A DNA stretch of 29,207 bases from JAWKTM01 sp041399085 (GCA_041399085.1 JAWKTM010000082.1:1-29207); one strand, 5' to 3'. Counted from the stretch's first letter, positions 1 to 12,300 are shown. Numbers and translations: made by a program. The notes: generated from the sequence alone by a model not told the origin.

Positions 1-3000
1 GGTCGTCAGCGCCAAGTTCTGCCATTGTTTGTGGACGTTCACCGTCACGGTGGCTTGCGAAGTTTGGCCGTAGGCGTCTTCGATCGTGTAGGTGAACGTC
101 GTTTCGCCGAAGAATCCGTTGTTCGGCGTGAACAGCACGCGGTCGCCGGCCGCGTTGATCGCCGTGGCGCCGCCTTCGGATGCCGAGACGGCCACGATCG
201 AGAGCGAGTCGATCTCGTCGGCCGCGGCATCGTTGGCCAGCACGTCCAGCTCGATTTGGCCCACGTTGTGGAACAGCGTGAAGCCATCGTCTTCGGCCGT
301 CGCGCCGGGCGTGATCTCGACCGACACGTCGGTGAACAGCACGCGAGCCCAATCGACCGGGTTGTCGTGATTGAACAACGTCACTTCGTGATCGGGCAGC
401 AGATCGGCCGCGTTGGCGCCGAATTCGATCGTGCCGGCCGCGGTGGCGATCATCGGCAAGCTGAACAGCACGACCGGTTCGCCGTCGCCCGGCGTGTTGT
501 CGGCCACTCCGCCCGCTTCGTCGATCAGGCCGAGCACCTCGACATTGCCTTCCAACGCATTGGCGAACCAATCGCCGAAAGCCAATGGGCCGCTCGGTCC
601 GGCCAAGCCGCCGTCGTAAGCCACGTCGATATACGCCGAGAAAACTCCCGCGCCGAAATCGCGCAGGTCGTCCACTGTGGCTTGCAAGGTGAACGGTTGG
701 CCGACCGACAGCGTCGTGGTCGGCTGGCCTAGTTCGTCCAGCACCTGTAATTCGACGGCGACCAGCGGCCCGTCGGCCGTTTGCTGCGCCGCGGCAAAAT
801 CCAACAACGACCGCAATTGATGGGCGTCTTCCAGCGGCGTGGTCATATCGTGCAGCAAGCCGTAGGTGCCGAAGAAATTGGCTCCGTCGTGGCTGGTGAA
901 GTTGAACTCGTTGTAGAGATCGACGCCCGCCGCGTGGACTTCGCCCAGCAGCGTTTGATAGACGTCATACATCCGCGGATCGTGCATGGCGGCCAGCGCG
1001 GCGTTCAGAGCGGGCGAAGTCTGGAACGGATTGGGCGCGCTGAAGATGTGCGAGCCGCTTTCGTAGGTGACGAATTGCAGATCGCGGCCCAGCGTCTGTT
1101 CGTATTGCTCGACCAGCGTCTGGTGTTCCTGCAACCGCGCCGAGGCCCACGGGATCGAGACGGTCAGCAGGTCGTCGATAATGTCGTCGGCCGTGGTCGT
1201 GGCATCGTAGGCGGCGGCCATGTCGTAGCTGATTCCGGCGTAGGCCGTGACCGAAACCGCATCCACGCGGCCGTCGACGTTGGCCAGCAGTTGCTCGGTC
1301 AGCCACGGGTTGGCTTGCTGTCCGGCCACCACGCGCACGATCCGATCTTCCTGACCGGCGAAGACGCTGGTCCAGATGTCGAAATCCCGTTGGATCTCTT
1401 GCCCGGCGACTTGGAAGAAATCCAGCCCGGAGTTTTCCGGCAGCGTCATTTGATCTTGCAGCCACGCGTTCACCGGGAACTGGGCGTTCCACAATTCGTT
1501 CGACCATTCGACGTAAATCGTCAGCTCGGGATCGAGCGTATCGCGCACGAGCGTGGCGAAGTTTTGCACGAACTGGTCGTCGGCTTGATGAGGCATGTTG
1601 AACCACGGATTCACGCCGACTTCGTTCGCCAGCTCGATCATGTATTCCGGGGCGACTCCGTTGGTATGCAGGAACTCGACCAAGTCGCCGTCCGATTGCG
1701 TGGCGTCGTCCACCGTGCGGCGGTCGTCCCAGGTGACGATGTCCGAGTTGTTGGTGTTCATCCAGTCCATGAACCGCAGGGTGTCGAAATCGCCGACGCG
1801 TTCGAGCAGCAGCGGATGAAACGGCGTGCCCTCGTCGCCCGGTTGCCACGTGTCGCCGACGAAGCTTTCGCCGTTGTAGTCGGGCATCCACAGATCGATG
1901 TTTCGCACCGGGTTCGTCGGATCGGTGCTGCGCAGGTCCATCGTGAACGGCGCATTGAACGGCATGTCGACCAACGCATAATTCCGCCCGGTCTCGGTCG
2001 TGCCGGTCTCGATCACGTAAGGCATCGTCAGCTCGCCCGCGCCGTCCCATTCGGCTCGATAGATGCCGGCCGGTTGATTGGCGTGATCGACGAACACGAC
2101 CGTGGTGGCTTGCTGCTGATACATCGTGCCGTCGGTCGCTTGCCACGTGGGCAGCTCGGTCACCCAGCCGTTGTCGTCCAGTTGCAACTCGGGGCCTTCG
2201 CCCAGCAGGAATTGCCAAGTGGTCTCGCCCGTGTCGACATTGCGAGCTTGCACGCCCCACGGCCGAGCTCGGTTGAAGGCGTCTTTGAAGACCCACGCTG
2301 GGTCCCAATCCACGATGTGAGACAGGTTGGTTCCGACCCGCGTGATGTGGTCCGTCGGATTTGGATCGGGGTCGGGATCTGGATCGGGGCCGGCGTTGGG
2401 ATCGACATAGCCGTTGTCGCCGAGAAAGGCGAGCAGTTCGCCGTCGCTGACTTGGGCCGGGTTGGCCAAGTCCAGTCCGGCCAAGCCCGCCGGTACTTCG
2501 GGCCGCGCGAATCGCGTGTAGTCGTAGGCCGCCGTGAGATCGGGATTGAAGGGTTGAGCCGGCGAAGGATCGGCGATCACATTGGGATCCATCACCGTGG
2601 CGTTGTGAACGATCGGAGGCAGGTCGTTGGCCTTCTCCCAATCGGTGTAGGTGACCATGCCGACTTGCAGCGTTTCCGGCATGTCGGTGCGGGTGTAGCG
2701 GCGATGCACGGTCCAGTCCGTCTCGCCTTGCAAGCGATGCAGCACGATCACCGAGCTGCCGATGCGCAAGGCGATCTGTAGCTCGACCGTGGGTCGGCGT
2801 TTGGCCGAGCGCGGTCAGCTCCAGTTGCGAGTCGCTGTTGCGAGTGGTCTTTACCTCGAAGCTGAGATGGTTGCCGCCGTTGGCATAGCCCATCGACAGG
2901 AAGATGTAGTTCTCGCCGTCGTTCGTGCCGTCGTCCACGCCGCTGCCGGCTTGCCAATCGGCCGCCCCGTTTTCGATCGGTCGCGGCGTGCGGATCATCA

Positions 3001-3457
3001 GCCCGCCCAGCGAGAATTGACCATCGCCCGGCACGTCGTCGGCGTCGCTGCCGCCGATGTCGTCGCGATCGGCGATCTGCATCCGCGTGGTGATGACAAA
3101 GTCGCCGGTGACTTCCTTGAACACCAGCGGCCCCCGCCAATCGTCGAACCAGACGACCGTGTGGGGTTGCATCACCATCTGGCCGGGCTGAGTCGTGTTG
3201 ATGTCCCAGACGTTCAACTGGTCGGCGTTCCAGCCTTCGACTTCGTTGATCCGTTGCCAGTCGACGATCGACGCCGCATTGTCGAACTCGTCGCTCAGCG
3301 GCACGATGTCCGCCAGCGGATCGCCCGTGAACACTTCGCGTCGCTCCAGCCGCTCGGCCCCGAACGCCCAACTGCGTCGCGTGCGTCGCCGGCGTCGTTC
3401 GGCCTGCATGCGTCGCTTGTTCAACCATCCCAAACCGCCCGTGCGCTTCGTCGTCAT
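1..3457 (-). CDS. Secreted multidomain glycosidase-like protein, 3' end outside window, one frameshift
   Basis: The start ATG at 3457 follows a good ribosome site (GAGGTGA, about 6 nt upstream). The N-terminus is very arginine-rich and carries LERREVFTGDP near residue 36, like the export-type N-termini of planctomycete surface proteins. Residues about 50-220 look like a DUF1349/lectin-like beta sandwich (GDFVITTRMQ, GGLMIRT). Near 2790 the frame must shift by one base; from there an open frame runs to position 1 with no stop. It holds a D-P repeat linker (about 2350-2400), a TIM-barrel-like region with EWSNELWN (about 1480-1505) and TYESGSH (about 1045-1065), a cohesin-like beta domain (about 350-760) and a cadherin-like/Big_9 domain (about 35-300). 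The two glutamate motifs resemble the acid/base and nucleophile of clan GH-A enzymes. The substrate is unknown. The role as a polysaccharide-degrading or adhesive surface enzyme is inferred. Confidence 0.72.
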
Positions 3458-3573
3458 CGCTTCACCTCATTCGCCTGTTCGTGTGGAATCACATGAGAAA
3501 ACAAAGGAACCCACACGTAACTCGCCATCGACGCCGGTTTGCGACAAAAAAGTTGAGAATCGCGAGGAGACGC

Positions 3574-3608
3574 CGACGAGGCGGAGTATTCCGTAGCGGA
3601 GCACTCCG
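3574..3608. repeat. Short dispersed palindromic repeat (two units)
   Basis: CGACGAGGCGGAGTATTCC (3574-3592) is followed at once by the perfect palindrome CGGAGCACTCCG (3597-3608). A close relative, CGACAAGGCGGAGCACTCC, occurs at 27769-27787. The two long units differ at three of 19 positions. Each can form a small GC-rich hairpin. The copies lie just outside coding sequence or at a gene's edge, as expected for a small dispersed intergenic repeat. Confidence 0.5.
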
Positions 3609-3734
3609 AAGCGTGGATGGCAAACGAAGTCGGGAACCGGCCAGCGACAACTCGCGTCCATTGACGGACTCGCATTCAATAAGACGCCGCCCGCTGTCGC
3701 ACGCGGCTCGTTCGCGGTCAGCATTCAGCCACCG

Positions 3735-3746
3735 GAAAACGTTCGC
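3735..3746. promoter_or_regulatory. Possible BlaI half-operator upstream of macroglobulin gene
   Basis: GAAAACGTTCGC matches exactly 12 contiguous bases of the two dyads in the blaI promoter. The right half (TTCGC) is intact and the left half is degenerate (CCGGAA instead of TAGCGAA). It lies about 47 bp upstream of the macroglobulin start codon, a plausible operator position. A chance match is possible, so this is only a candidate. Confidence 0.35.
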
Positions 3747-3792
3747 CCCAGGGGCACGTCGACTCTTCCCTCGTTTCGTAGGAGCTTGTTCC

Positions 3793-6700
3793 ATGATCGC
3801 CGCACGTCTGGCCAAACGATCCCTGCTGCTGGCGCCGCTGTTGGTGTTAGCCGCCGTGGCTTGGAAATTCACCGTGGCTCGCGAGCCGAACGAAGCGGCT
3901 CAGCCTTCCGGCCCGGAAAAGCTGGTGGCGACCGCCGATTTGGGCGGCGAAGTGCGGATGCTGACGTACCTCAGCACCGACAAGCCGATCTATCGCGAGA
4001 ACGAAACCGTCTACTTCCGCGGCGTTTTACTGGATCACCGGACGCGGAAGCCATTGCCAGAAGGGCAGATAGCGCAGGCGGTCGTCGAAATCAAAGGCCC
4101 GAAAGGCGAAACCGTGTTCTCGGGTATGACGGTCAGCGAAGCGAGCGTGCTCGGTTTTCCGTGGGCGATTCCCTCGGGCCAAGCGGGTGGCGAGTATACG
4201 GTGAAGGTCAGCTATCCGTGGCACGGCTTCGCGCCGGCCGAACACAAGTTTGATATTCGCGCGTATCGTGCCCCGCGTTTGAAGAACCAGATCGAGTTTC
4301 TGCGCGACGGTTATGGCCCTGGCGATGAAGTGGTCGCGACGCTGCATAGCGAACGAGCCGAAGGGGGCGTGCCGGCCGGCGCGTCGGTGGACGTGATCGC
4401 ACGCGTGGATGGCGTCGAAGCGTTTCGCGGTCAGGCCCAGATTGATGAAGCGGGCGATTGTACGGCTCGGTTCACTTTGCCGGCGGCGATCGCTCGCGGC
4501 GAAGGCACTTTGGCTCTGGTGATCGAAGACGGCGGCGTGGTCGAGACGGCCAGCAAGACGATTCCCATTTTGCTGCAAACCGTCGACCTTACGATGTATC
4601 CCGAAGGCGGCCAGTTGGTGGCCGGATTGCCGAACCGCGTCTATTTCGAGGCGTTCACGCCCGCGCAAAAGCCAGTGGATTTGGCCGGCGCGATCGTCGA
4701 CAGTCAAGGTGAACAAGTCGCCGAATTCCGCAGCGAACACGAGGGCCGCGGCCGTTTCGCGTTCACGCCGGAGGCCGGGCAAAAGTATTCGATGCGGATC
4801 GACGAGCCAGCCGGAATCGCGGCTCTGTATCCGTTGCCCGAAGTCGCCGAGAAGGGAGCGGTGCTGTCGACCGAGCAAGATGCGTTCGCCGCCGATGAGC
4901 CAGTGAATGTGCGAGTTCGCGCGGCGGGACTCGACGGCGATTTGTTGGTGACTCTTTCCAAACGCGAATCGGTGATCGGACGCATGAATGTCGAGGCCGT
5001 GGACGGCTCGGTGGATAAGGTCGCCAAATTCGAGTTGGCGGAATCGGACGCGGATGGCGTGTTGATCGCGACCGTGTGGGATTCGCAAGGCAATCCGCTG
5101 GCCGAGCGGCTGGTCTTTCGCCAGCCAGCGAAGCAAGTGCGTGTGAAGATTTCGGCCGACGCCGAACAATATGTTCCGGGCGGAACGGCCCGCTTGACGA
5201 TCGAGACGACGGACGAGTCGGGCAAACCGCTGAGTGCCGTCGTCGGTTTGGCGGTCACGGACGACAGCGTTCTGGAAATGATCGAGAAGCGCGAGCAGGC
5301 TCCGCGATTGCCGGTGATGGTGTTGCTGGAAGGCGACGTGCGCGAGTTGGCCGACGCTCATGTTTATCTGGACGCGGAGAATGACGAGGCTCCGCGGCAG
5401 GTGGATTTGCTGCTGGGAACGCAGGGTTGGCGGCGGTTCGCGTTCATTAACACCGAGGCTTTCGTGCAAGAGCACGGCGACGACGCCCGCCGAGTGCTGG
5501 CGTTGCAAGTGGTGACGATGCGGGAATGGTCACGATCGGCCGGCATGTTTGGTGGTGGAATCGGCGGAGGCATCGCCGTCGATGGGTTCGCCGCGCCGGG
5601 AGATCCTGTCGCTGCGAATGAAAGCGCGCCGGCGGCTCAACTGGCCGCGTCCAACCTGAAGTCCGCGCCTGAGGAAGCTGCGGAAGCGCCGCAGTCCGCG
5701 GCGGCTTTGGCGCCTGCCGCCGAACAACCGGCGAGAGACCAAAGTGCCCTGGACAAGACGGTCAGGCGGCACCCGACTTGGCGAATGAACCCGTCAATGC
5801 CGAAGAGGCCAAACGACAACAAGCGTTCCGTCAACCACAGGCAGCCGGGGAGCCCAACGGTGAGTTGCGGGCTCGCGCCCGAGGCTTCGCGGAAAAGCTG
5901 GACGTGGCGGCCGATCGCGAGTTGGCTTTGTTCGAGAGAGACGAGGCGGCGACGGTTGCTGAAATGCTAACGCCAGTTCGTCTGTACGCGCACCAAGTTC
6001 GTTCGGATCGCCAACCGGGCCAACGCGTCGACTTCACCGAAACGCTGTTCTGGCATGCGGGCCTGAAGACCGACGACGAAGGTCGTGCCTCGGTCGAATT
6101 CGGGCTGAACGATTCAGTCACCAGTTTCCGCGTATTCGCCGACGCCTTCACCGCGGAAGGATCGCTGGGCAGCGCTTCGACGACGATCGAATCCGTCGAG
6201 CCGTTTTATATCGAGCCGAAAATGCCGTTGGAAGTGACGATGAACGACATCGTTCGCGTTCCCCTATCGGCCGTCAACGCCACGAACGACCGGTTGGCAA
6301 ACGTGGGCATCGAAGTGCTCGCACAGGGAACGCAGCCCTCCGCCAGTGCCTTCATCCCGTTTGATTTGCAGGCCAACGAACGCTTGCGACGCTTGTTCAC
6401 GATTCGTGTCGGCAAGTTCAACGGCAAGGCGGAACTGACCGTGGCGGCCAAAGCGGGCTCGTACAGCGACACCGTTACGCGCGGGACGATGGTTCGCCCG
6501 CTGGGGTTCCCGATCGAAGATGGATTCGGCAGCTTGATCGATGCCGACTCGACCGTCTCACACGATCTGACCATCCCCGCCGACATGGTGAAGGACAGTC
6601 TCACCACGCGCATCGTGGTTACACCCGACGCCGTTGGCTTCGATGACCGAGGCTCTGGAACGACTGATCAAGAACCTAACGGCTGCTTCGAGCAAACCAG

Positions 6701-8124
6701 TTCCACCGTGTATCCGCTCGTGATGGCTCAACAGTATTTCATGAGCCACGAAGGTCGTCAGGCTTCGTTGATCGAACGAAGCGCTAAGATTCTGGACAAG
6801 GGCTACGAACGCCTGATCGGGTTCGAGTCGCCCAGTGGTGGCTTCGAGTGGTTCGGCGCCGATCCGGGTCACGATGCGGCGACCGCTTACGGCTTGATGG
6901 AATTCACCGACATGTCACAAGTCCGCTATGTGGACCCCAACTTGTTGGAACGCACTTCCAAGTGGTTGCTCGCCCAGCGTGATGGAAAAGGTGGCTTCGA
7001 ACGCAAGACTCACCTTTGCATTGTTGGTTGCCCGAGCCAGAACTGTCTTACACCTATAACGCATGGTCGTTACTCGAATCGGGCATCGATGCTGACTTAT
7101 CGAAAGAGGTTGCTTGGGTCCGCGACACATTGAAGAGCCAGAACACGTATGTGGTGGCTCTCGCCGCCAACGTGTTGGGACTTGCTGGCGATGAAGAGGG
7201 CGCGAGATAAACGCTCCGACAAACTAGCCGGTAAGCAAACGCCCGACGGTTCGCTGAAAGATGCAACGCAGTCGGTGGTCGGAAGCGGTGGCGAGGCGCT
7301 CACAATCGAGACCACTTCGCTGGCCGTCATGAAGCGGCTGAAGAACTCGCGGTACCCATCGAACGTCGAGCGATCGATTCAATGCCCAGCGAAAGCTGCA
7401 AAGCCGGTCGCTTTGGTTCGACTCAGTCCACCATTTTGGCTTTGCAGGCCATCATTGACATGACCAATCGCGAGCCACACCGAAGGCGCCCGGCACGCTG
7501 CAATTGATCGTGGATGGCAAGCCAGTGGGCGACCCCGTTACTTTCACCGACCAGACGCGCGCGGCGCGATTGAATTGCCCGAGTGCTTGATGAATTGCTG
7601 CAACCGGGCGATCATCAGATCCAATTTCGCATGACCGGCGGTTCAAGCATGCCGTACTCCGTGGCGGTCAATTATCACCGCACGACGCCCGATACTTCGA
7701 CCCACTGCCCTTTGCATTTGGAGATGGCTGAATGATCGCCAAGTGGATGAAGGCGCGATAACGGAAGCGGCCGTGACCGTGGTAAATCGCACCGGCAAAC
7801 AACTGCCCAATCCGATCGCCATCATCGGCGTTCCTGGCGGCTTGGAACCACGTCACGATCAATTGAAGGAGTTGGTCAAACAGGAACAGATCGCGGCCTA
7901 CGGATTCGTGGTCGCGAAGTGATCTTATATTGGCGAACGCTAGATGCGGAACAACGCGTGGACTTGCCAATCAGCTTGGTGGCCGCCATCCCCGGCACCT
8001 ATACCGCCCCGGCCAGTCGCGCGTATTTGTACTACACCGACGAGCACAAACATTGGGTGGCCGGTGAAACGGTGGAAAATCCTGCCCCGCGATTGAGGTG
8101 CCTTGGAAGCTTCCATTGCAATAA
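3793..8124 (+). CDS. Alpha-2-macroglobulin family protein (thioester protease trap), multiply frameshifted
   Basis: The ATG at 3793 has TAGGAG 8 nt upstream and is followed by a signal sequence (MIAARLAKRSLLLAPLLVLA). An MG-type domain begins with STDKPIYRENETVYFRG. The conserved macroglobulin block FTETLFWHAGLKTDDEG lies near 6030. The thioester motif GCFEQTSS has its Cys codon at 6684 and Gln codon at 6693, followed by the helical thioester domain. The C-terminal block (IAIIGVPGGLEPRHDQ, then VILYWRTLDAEQ, then AYLYYTDEHK) marks the end near 8080-8124. An Ala/Pro/Glu/Gly-rich segment at about 5545-5830 sits where a bait region would lie. Frames change near 5757, 7010, 7195, 7375, 7480, 7575, 7730, 7918 and 8090. 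The first is explained by one missing G. Family function: periplasmic trapping of attacking proteases. The exact stop is uncertain. Confidence 0.85.
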
Positions 8125-8134
8125 CAAACGAATT

Positions 8135-8171
8135 CGCCGCGGCCCGGACCTTTATGGACTTGGCCGCGGCG
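8135..8171. terminator. Bidirectional hairpin terminator between convergent genes
   Basis: CGCCGCGGCC (8135-8144) and GGCCGCGGCG (8162-8171) form a perfect 10-bp GC-only stem with a 17-nt loop. The + strand continues GTTTCATTT; the - strand continues AATTCGTTTGTTATT, so both sides are fairly T-rich. It lies at the junction of the convergent macroglobulin and M56/C-terminal genes and overlaps the last codons of the latter, whose stop falls in the loop. Confidence 0.55.
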
Positions 8172-9375
8172 TTTCATTTGGTGCGGGACTCGCTTCGTCA
8201 CTCCGCGCGGACTGAACTGCCTGGAGAATCTCCTCGTCGGTAATCATTGACGAAATATACCAGCGGCCGTTCTCCCGACGCAGTTCAACCGTTTGTGACT
8301 TCTTCTGTTTGTCATTCTCCGCCGCTGGCAAGCTCGTCGCGACGGCTTGATCGCCTTTGACTTGAATGTCCCATTTCGTTGGATTCGCGGCTTTTGGTTC
8401 CTTCCCGTCGCTCTCGGCTTCGTCGGCCTCCAACGCTTTGGTCACTCTTAACATCTCCGCCAGGAACTTTCGCGCATCCGTCAAGATACCGGCCGCCGTT
8501 CGCAAATGACGCGAGTAGCTTTCCGGTGTCCACACTTGCTCGTCTACCGGCGATTTCTTAAACAACTGAATGAACGTGGAATTAGCCGCTGCCCCTTGCA
8601 TGCGTTGATACGCGGCCGTGGCTTCGGGCGATGGCTCTTTTGCCCGGTATCGGTCCAGGATTACGCGGAATTCTTTTAGTGTGGATGTGAAGGATTCATC
8701 CACGGCTCCAAGTTGTTCGACCAAGCCCGAGACCGACTCGAAAGAAACCACGGTTTGCAACATCATTCCCGCTAGGCGTAAAGCCTCGTCGTCGCCAATG
8801 ACGCTCACGAACCCCGCGAAATCCTGTTGCCGATCGCACTGGGCAATGTGATCCAACACTTCGCGAGGCGTAGCGAACATCGGCCGGTCCTCCGCCGGAA
8901 TGGCGCTCCGATCGCCTGATGGGACGGGCTGGACTTTGGGAGATCCCGACTCCTTTGGTTTCGACGTCTCCGAATCCTTTTCGCCATCGCCGGACGCCGC
9001 AACAATCTTGAAGTCCGTCAGGCCGGTAAGGAACGGCTTCTCATAACCGGAATCGTCTCGCGTCGCCCCACCGCCGAATACGCTCGCGGAAAGATTTCCC
9101 CGCAACCTTAGAGTGCTCGCGGACTCAACTGGAACGTGAAACAACGCTTTGGGTGGCGAGTTGTTGCTTTGCCTTCGACGTTAGTCCGATTTGAAACGTG
9201 CCTACGACGGCTTGATGATTCGGAGCCAACCGAAACTCGGCCACATAGGGAAGCCCGTGAAATGGCCATAGTTCAGTTGAGCGACCGAGTTCGCCATCGG
9301 CGTTCAAAACGCTCAACTCACCTTGTTGCCGTGGATTTCGTACATCCGTGTTTCCGACGTAGGATTACGAACGAC
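8152..9375 (-). CDS. Probable C-terminal part of the M56 sensor gene, out of frame
   Basis: Immediately after the stop of the M56 fusion (9385), the same strand stays coding in shifting frames. About 9300-9375 reads NPTSETRMYEIHGNKV in the M56 frame after its stop. A second frame covers 9125-9316 (NADGELGRSTELWPFHGLPY), and a third runs 9144-8152. The last piece has no proper start codon or ribosome site; it opens at a TTG. Its 330 residues contain a Ser/Lys/Pro-rich linker, a mostly helical region and a C-terminal VELRRENGRWYISS segment like the end of NTF2-like domains. I read it as the continuation of the M56 protein broken near 9380, 9310 and 9140. A separate downstream gene remains possible. 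No function is recognised. Confidence 0.5.
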
Positions 9376-9384
9376 GATCCACGT

Positions 9385-12300
9385 TCACCCAACATCGCCA
9401 ACCGTAGGGACTTGGTCGGTGACACGCTTAGGCCCGCAATCAATCCGTTTAACGTTCGGATCGCCCCAAGCGATTGCATTCCTTTCGGGATCCGGCGACT
9501 CTCGGCCCACTTGAAATGTCGTCACACGCACGTGTTTCGACTCGCCCCGTACAGCTCGGACGGTTTGCGTAGCCCCTGGCGTTTCCGTGCCGATCACATA
9601 CTCGCCCGGCCCAATTCCAGTGAATCTAAACTTTCCATTCTCATCCGACTTAACTCTTATCGATTCATCTAACCGGCCCTTGGCTGACGCCAGCGTAGCG
9701 CGGATCCAGCGGCCCGGCACCCCTTTGTCTTCGTGGTCGACGATGACTCCTTCTACGGTGCAATTGCATTTCCTCAAGTCCAGAAGCACATCATCCAGCG
9801 GTTGGCCATCCACACCTTGTCGATGCTCGACAGAAAGCTCGCCAAACCGCACTCCCACGGGCATGCGATCGTCGGCCGTGGCATAAGGCCCCTCGTAGCG
9901 AATGAACAGATTCGCGGGCGGCAATCCTTCGGCGGAAAAGCGTCCGTCCGCATCCGAAGTCACACGATGCCCATTGATATTCGCCGGCCCATCGTCGATG
10001 AAATAGTCCACGGCGACTTCCGCGCCGGCCGATGGGCGACCTTCGCGATCCAGTATTCGCCCACTCACCTTCACCGGACGAAACAGTACCAACGTATCCG
10101 CCCGGCGCTCGCCATCGCTCAATCGATAGACGTCCCGATTGCCATGCCAGAAACGTGTGAGAAACCCGTCCGCCGACACATACACATAGAACGATTCGGT
10201 TGACGGCAACGAGTCGGGATAGGCAAACATTCCTTTGGCATCCGTAACGACCACGTCCATCGGGGGCGGCGTCTCGAGCCACGGATAACGGATCGACTTA
10301 GTGAATTCGACCTGGGCGCCAGCGATTGGGCGGCCTTGCATGTCAACGACTCGGTTGAACTCATCATCTCCGCGCGGCGGGGCATTCACTCGCTCGACCG
10401 GCGTCGAGGGATTATCAAGCGCCATCTCCGCTGGCGTTCGCGTGGCATCTGGCCGACACGCAAAAAGCTTCGTTCGAGATCCAATGAACAGCGTCCTGTC
10501 AACTGCCGCGGGCGTGGAAAACACGCTTTCGTCCAGTACGTTTTCCACCACCAATACTTTCGTGGCTGATTGGCGGAACACGGTCACATCGCCATCCTCA
10601 TCACACACATACACTTTGCCGTCCGCGATTACGGGAGTCGACCAAATCTGAGCCAGCGCATCGTGTGTCCAATGCAACTTTCCGGACTTGGCGTCCAAAC
10701 AATGGACAATCCCAGCGTAATCCGCTACGAACAACAGCCCATTGTCGATCGCGGCCGAACCGATCGTGCGATGGAATGTCTCCTCGAATTCGACCTTGCC
10801 ATTGTTATCCAGGTCGAATGCCCGATACTGCCAAACCACGCCGGAGTTTGGATTCGGCTTGGTGAAATCCCCCTGTGACTCATCGCATGCCTGAAGCCGT
10901 TTGTGAGGTATCGGCTGTTCGGGATTCGCTCGGTTATAAACCAATTCCTGACTGAGATCGCCTCGTTTGGAAGGATCAATGCACCAAAGGGTGGCATCTC
11001 CGTCCCCATGTTCTGGGTTACGACCTGTTGTCACATACACTTTGTTCTCGTAAAACACCGGCGCTGACATCGGAACATTTCGTTGACTGACGCCTCGATA
11101 CCGATAGATGGCTCTCTTTTCGTTAACATCGAATTTCCAAAGCAACTCGGTCGCGCCACGCTGCATCGCCGCGACATCGAAAGCATAAAGCCAGCCATCG
11201 CTGCCCGGAAAGATTGCCTGTTGCCGTCCGGCGATCGTGGCCACCGTGGGGCTATTCGACGGACATTGCGTCCCCAAGTTGTTCACGCCGGGCGAATTAT
11301 CCTGCCAAATTAGCTTGCCCGTGTGCCGATTCAGAGCGATAAACGCCGGCGCGTCCGGCGCAGCGCTTTCTTCCTTCAGGCCCTCTTCCACACCATTGGA
11401 TGTGCAGACCAGTACCAAATCGTCCGCAATCACGGGCGAGCTGCAAGATTGGTAGAGCGGCGAGACTCCCAATTCGCCCATCATGTCGAATTTCCAGATA
11501 ACGTCCGCCTCGTCTTTCGCGGTGGAGGATTCATCGCGCATCGGACCATCATTCTCGTCGTCGGTAAAACCATTGAGGTCTAAGCAGACGACCTCTCCGC
11601 GATTGGAGGTCAGCCACACGCGATCGTCGACAATGCAAGGCGTGCTACACAGCCCGACCATCGGCCAATCATGAACACGCCCTGTTTGAAGCTTCTCGCT
11701 TGAGTATTGCCAAAGAAACTCGCCCGTCTCGGCGTCGAAACAAAACAGGCATGCGAGGTCGTGTTTGGGCGGGTAACGCTGGATATGAAAGCCGCCGTTA
11801 TTCGCCCCAACCAGAACCTTACCCGCCGAAACGACGGGTGATCCGTAGCTAATCGCGCCTGTCGGAGCCTGCCACGCAATGTTCTCTCCATTCTTCGTGT
11901 CCCACGCGGCGGGCAAGTGTTTGGCGGGCGAAGCATTGACTCGGCTAGGCGACCCGCCCCCCATCGGCCAAGCCTCCCGTGTCGGATTCGTAGCTTCCGC
12001 CGGAGTGTTGGATTCGTCTTTGGATTCGGTTGGCTTGGCTGGGAGTCCAGCGCATAGCCCGACGCATACGGCCACAATGGCGACCACGCCTGACGCGCTC
12101 CAACCACTCATCGGTGATGAAGTGCGAACAGGTGCGATCTGCAATACACAATGAATCCTACTGACTAGCGGACCTTTTCCAGCCGACAAAGCTAATATCG
12201 GTTCCGTGGCTCGCAAATCCTCTAGTGCCAATAACGCTCGACCATAAGTAAGGCGATCGCCCGTCGCATGAACTGCCCAGTCATCGCAACAATTTTCCCG

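Larger units (their letters stand above)
3458..3792. other. Divergent intergenic region, no gene
   Basis: These 335 bases lie between the oppositely oriented glycosidase-like and macroglobulin genes and must contain both promoters. No convincing small gene is seen. The region holds a pair of short GC-rich palindromes at 3574-3608 and, at 3735-3746, the 12-mer GAAAACGTTCGC, which is the core of the BlaI-type dyads found at 13681-13723. A ribosome site TAGGAG at 3779-3784 belongs to the macroglobulin gene. Confidence 0.6.

Noticed and set aside
2345..2400. Short tandem repeat resembling a CRISPR or satellite
   Set aside because: It encodes an Asp-Pro repeat linker within the glycosidase-like protein.
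781..2781. Long plus-strand open frame of 666 codons
   Set aside because: It is the antisense of the glycosidase-like gene. Its composition is Arg/Val/His-rich with no recognisable domain, while the minus strand has clear motifs.
965..2785. Continuation of the minus-strand frame that starts at 3457
   Set aside because: Beyond about 2790 this frame is Arg/His/Ser-rich and featureless. The neighbouring frame carries the real domains, so a frameshift is inferred.
4027..5508. Long minus-strand open frame of 493 codons
   Set aside because: Antisense of the macroglobulin gene, which shows family motifs throughout this stretch.
5778..7133. Separate gene starting at TTG 5778
   Set aside because: It is the continuation of the macroglobulin after a one-base frameshift; there is no ribosome site and the domain order is continuous.
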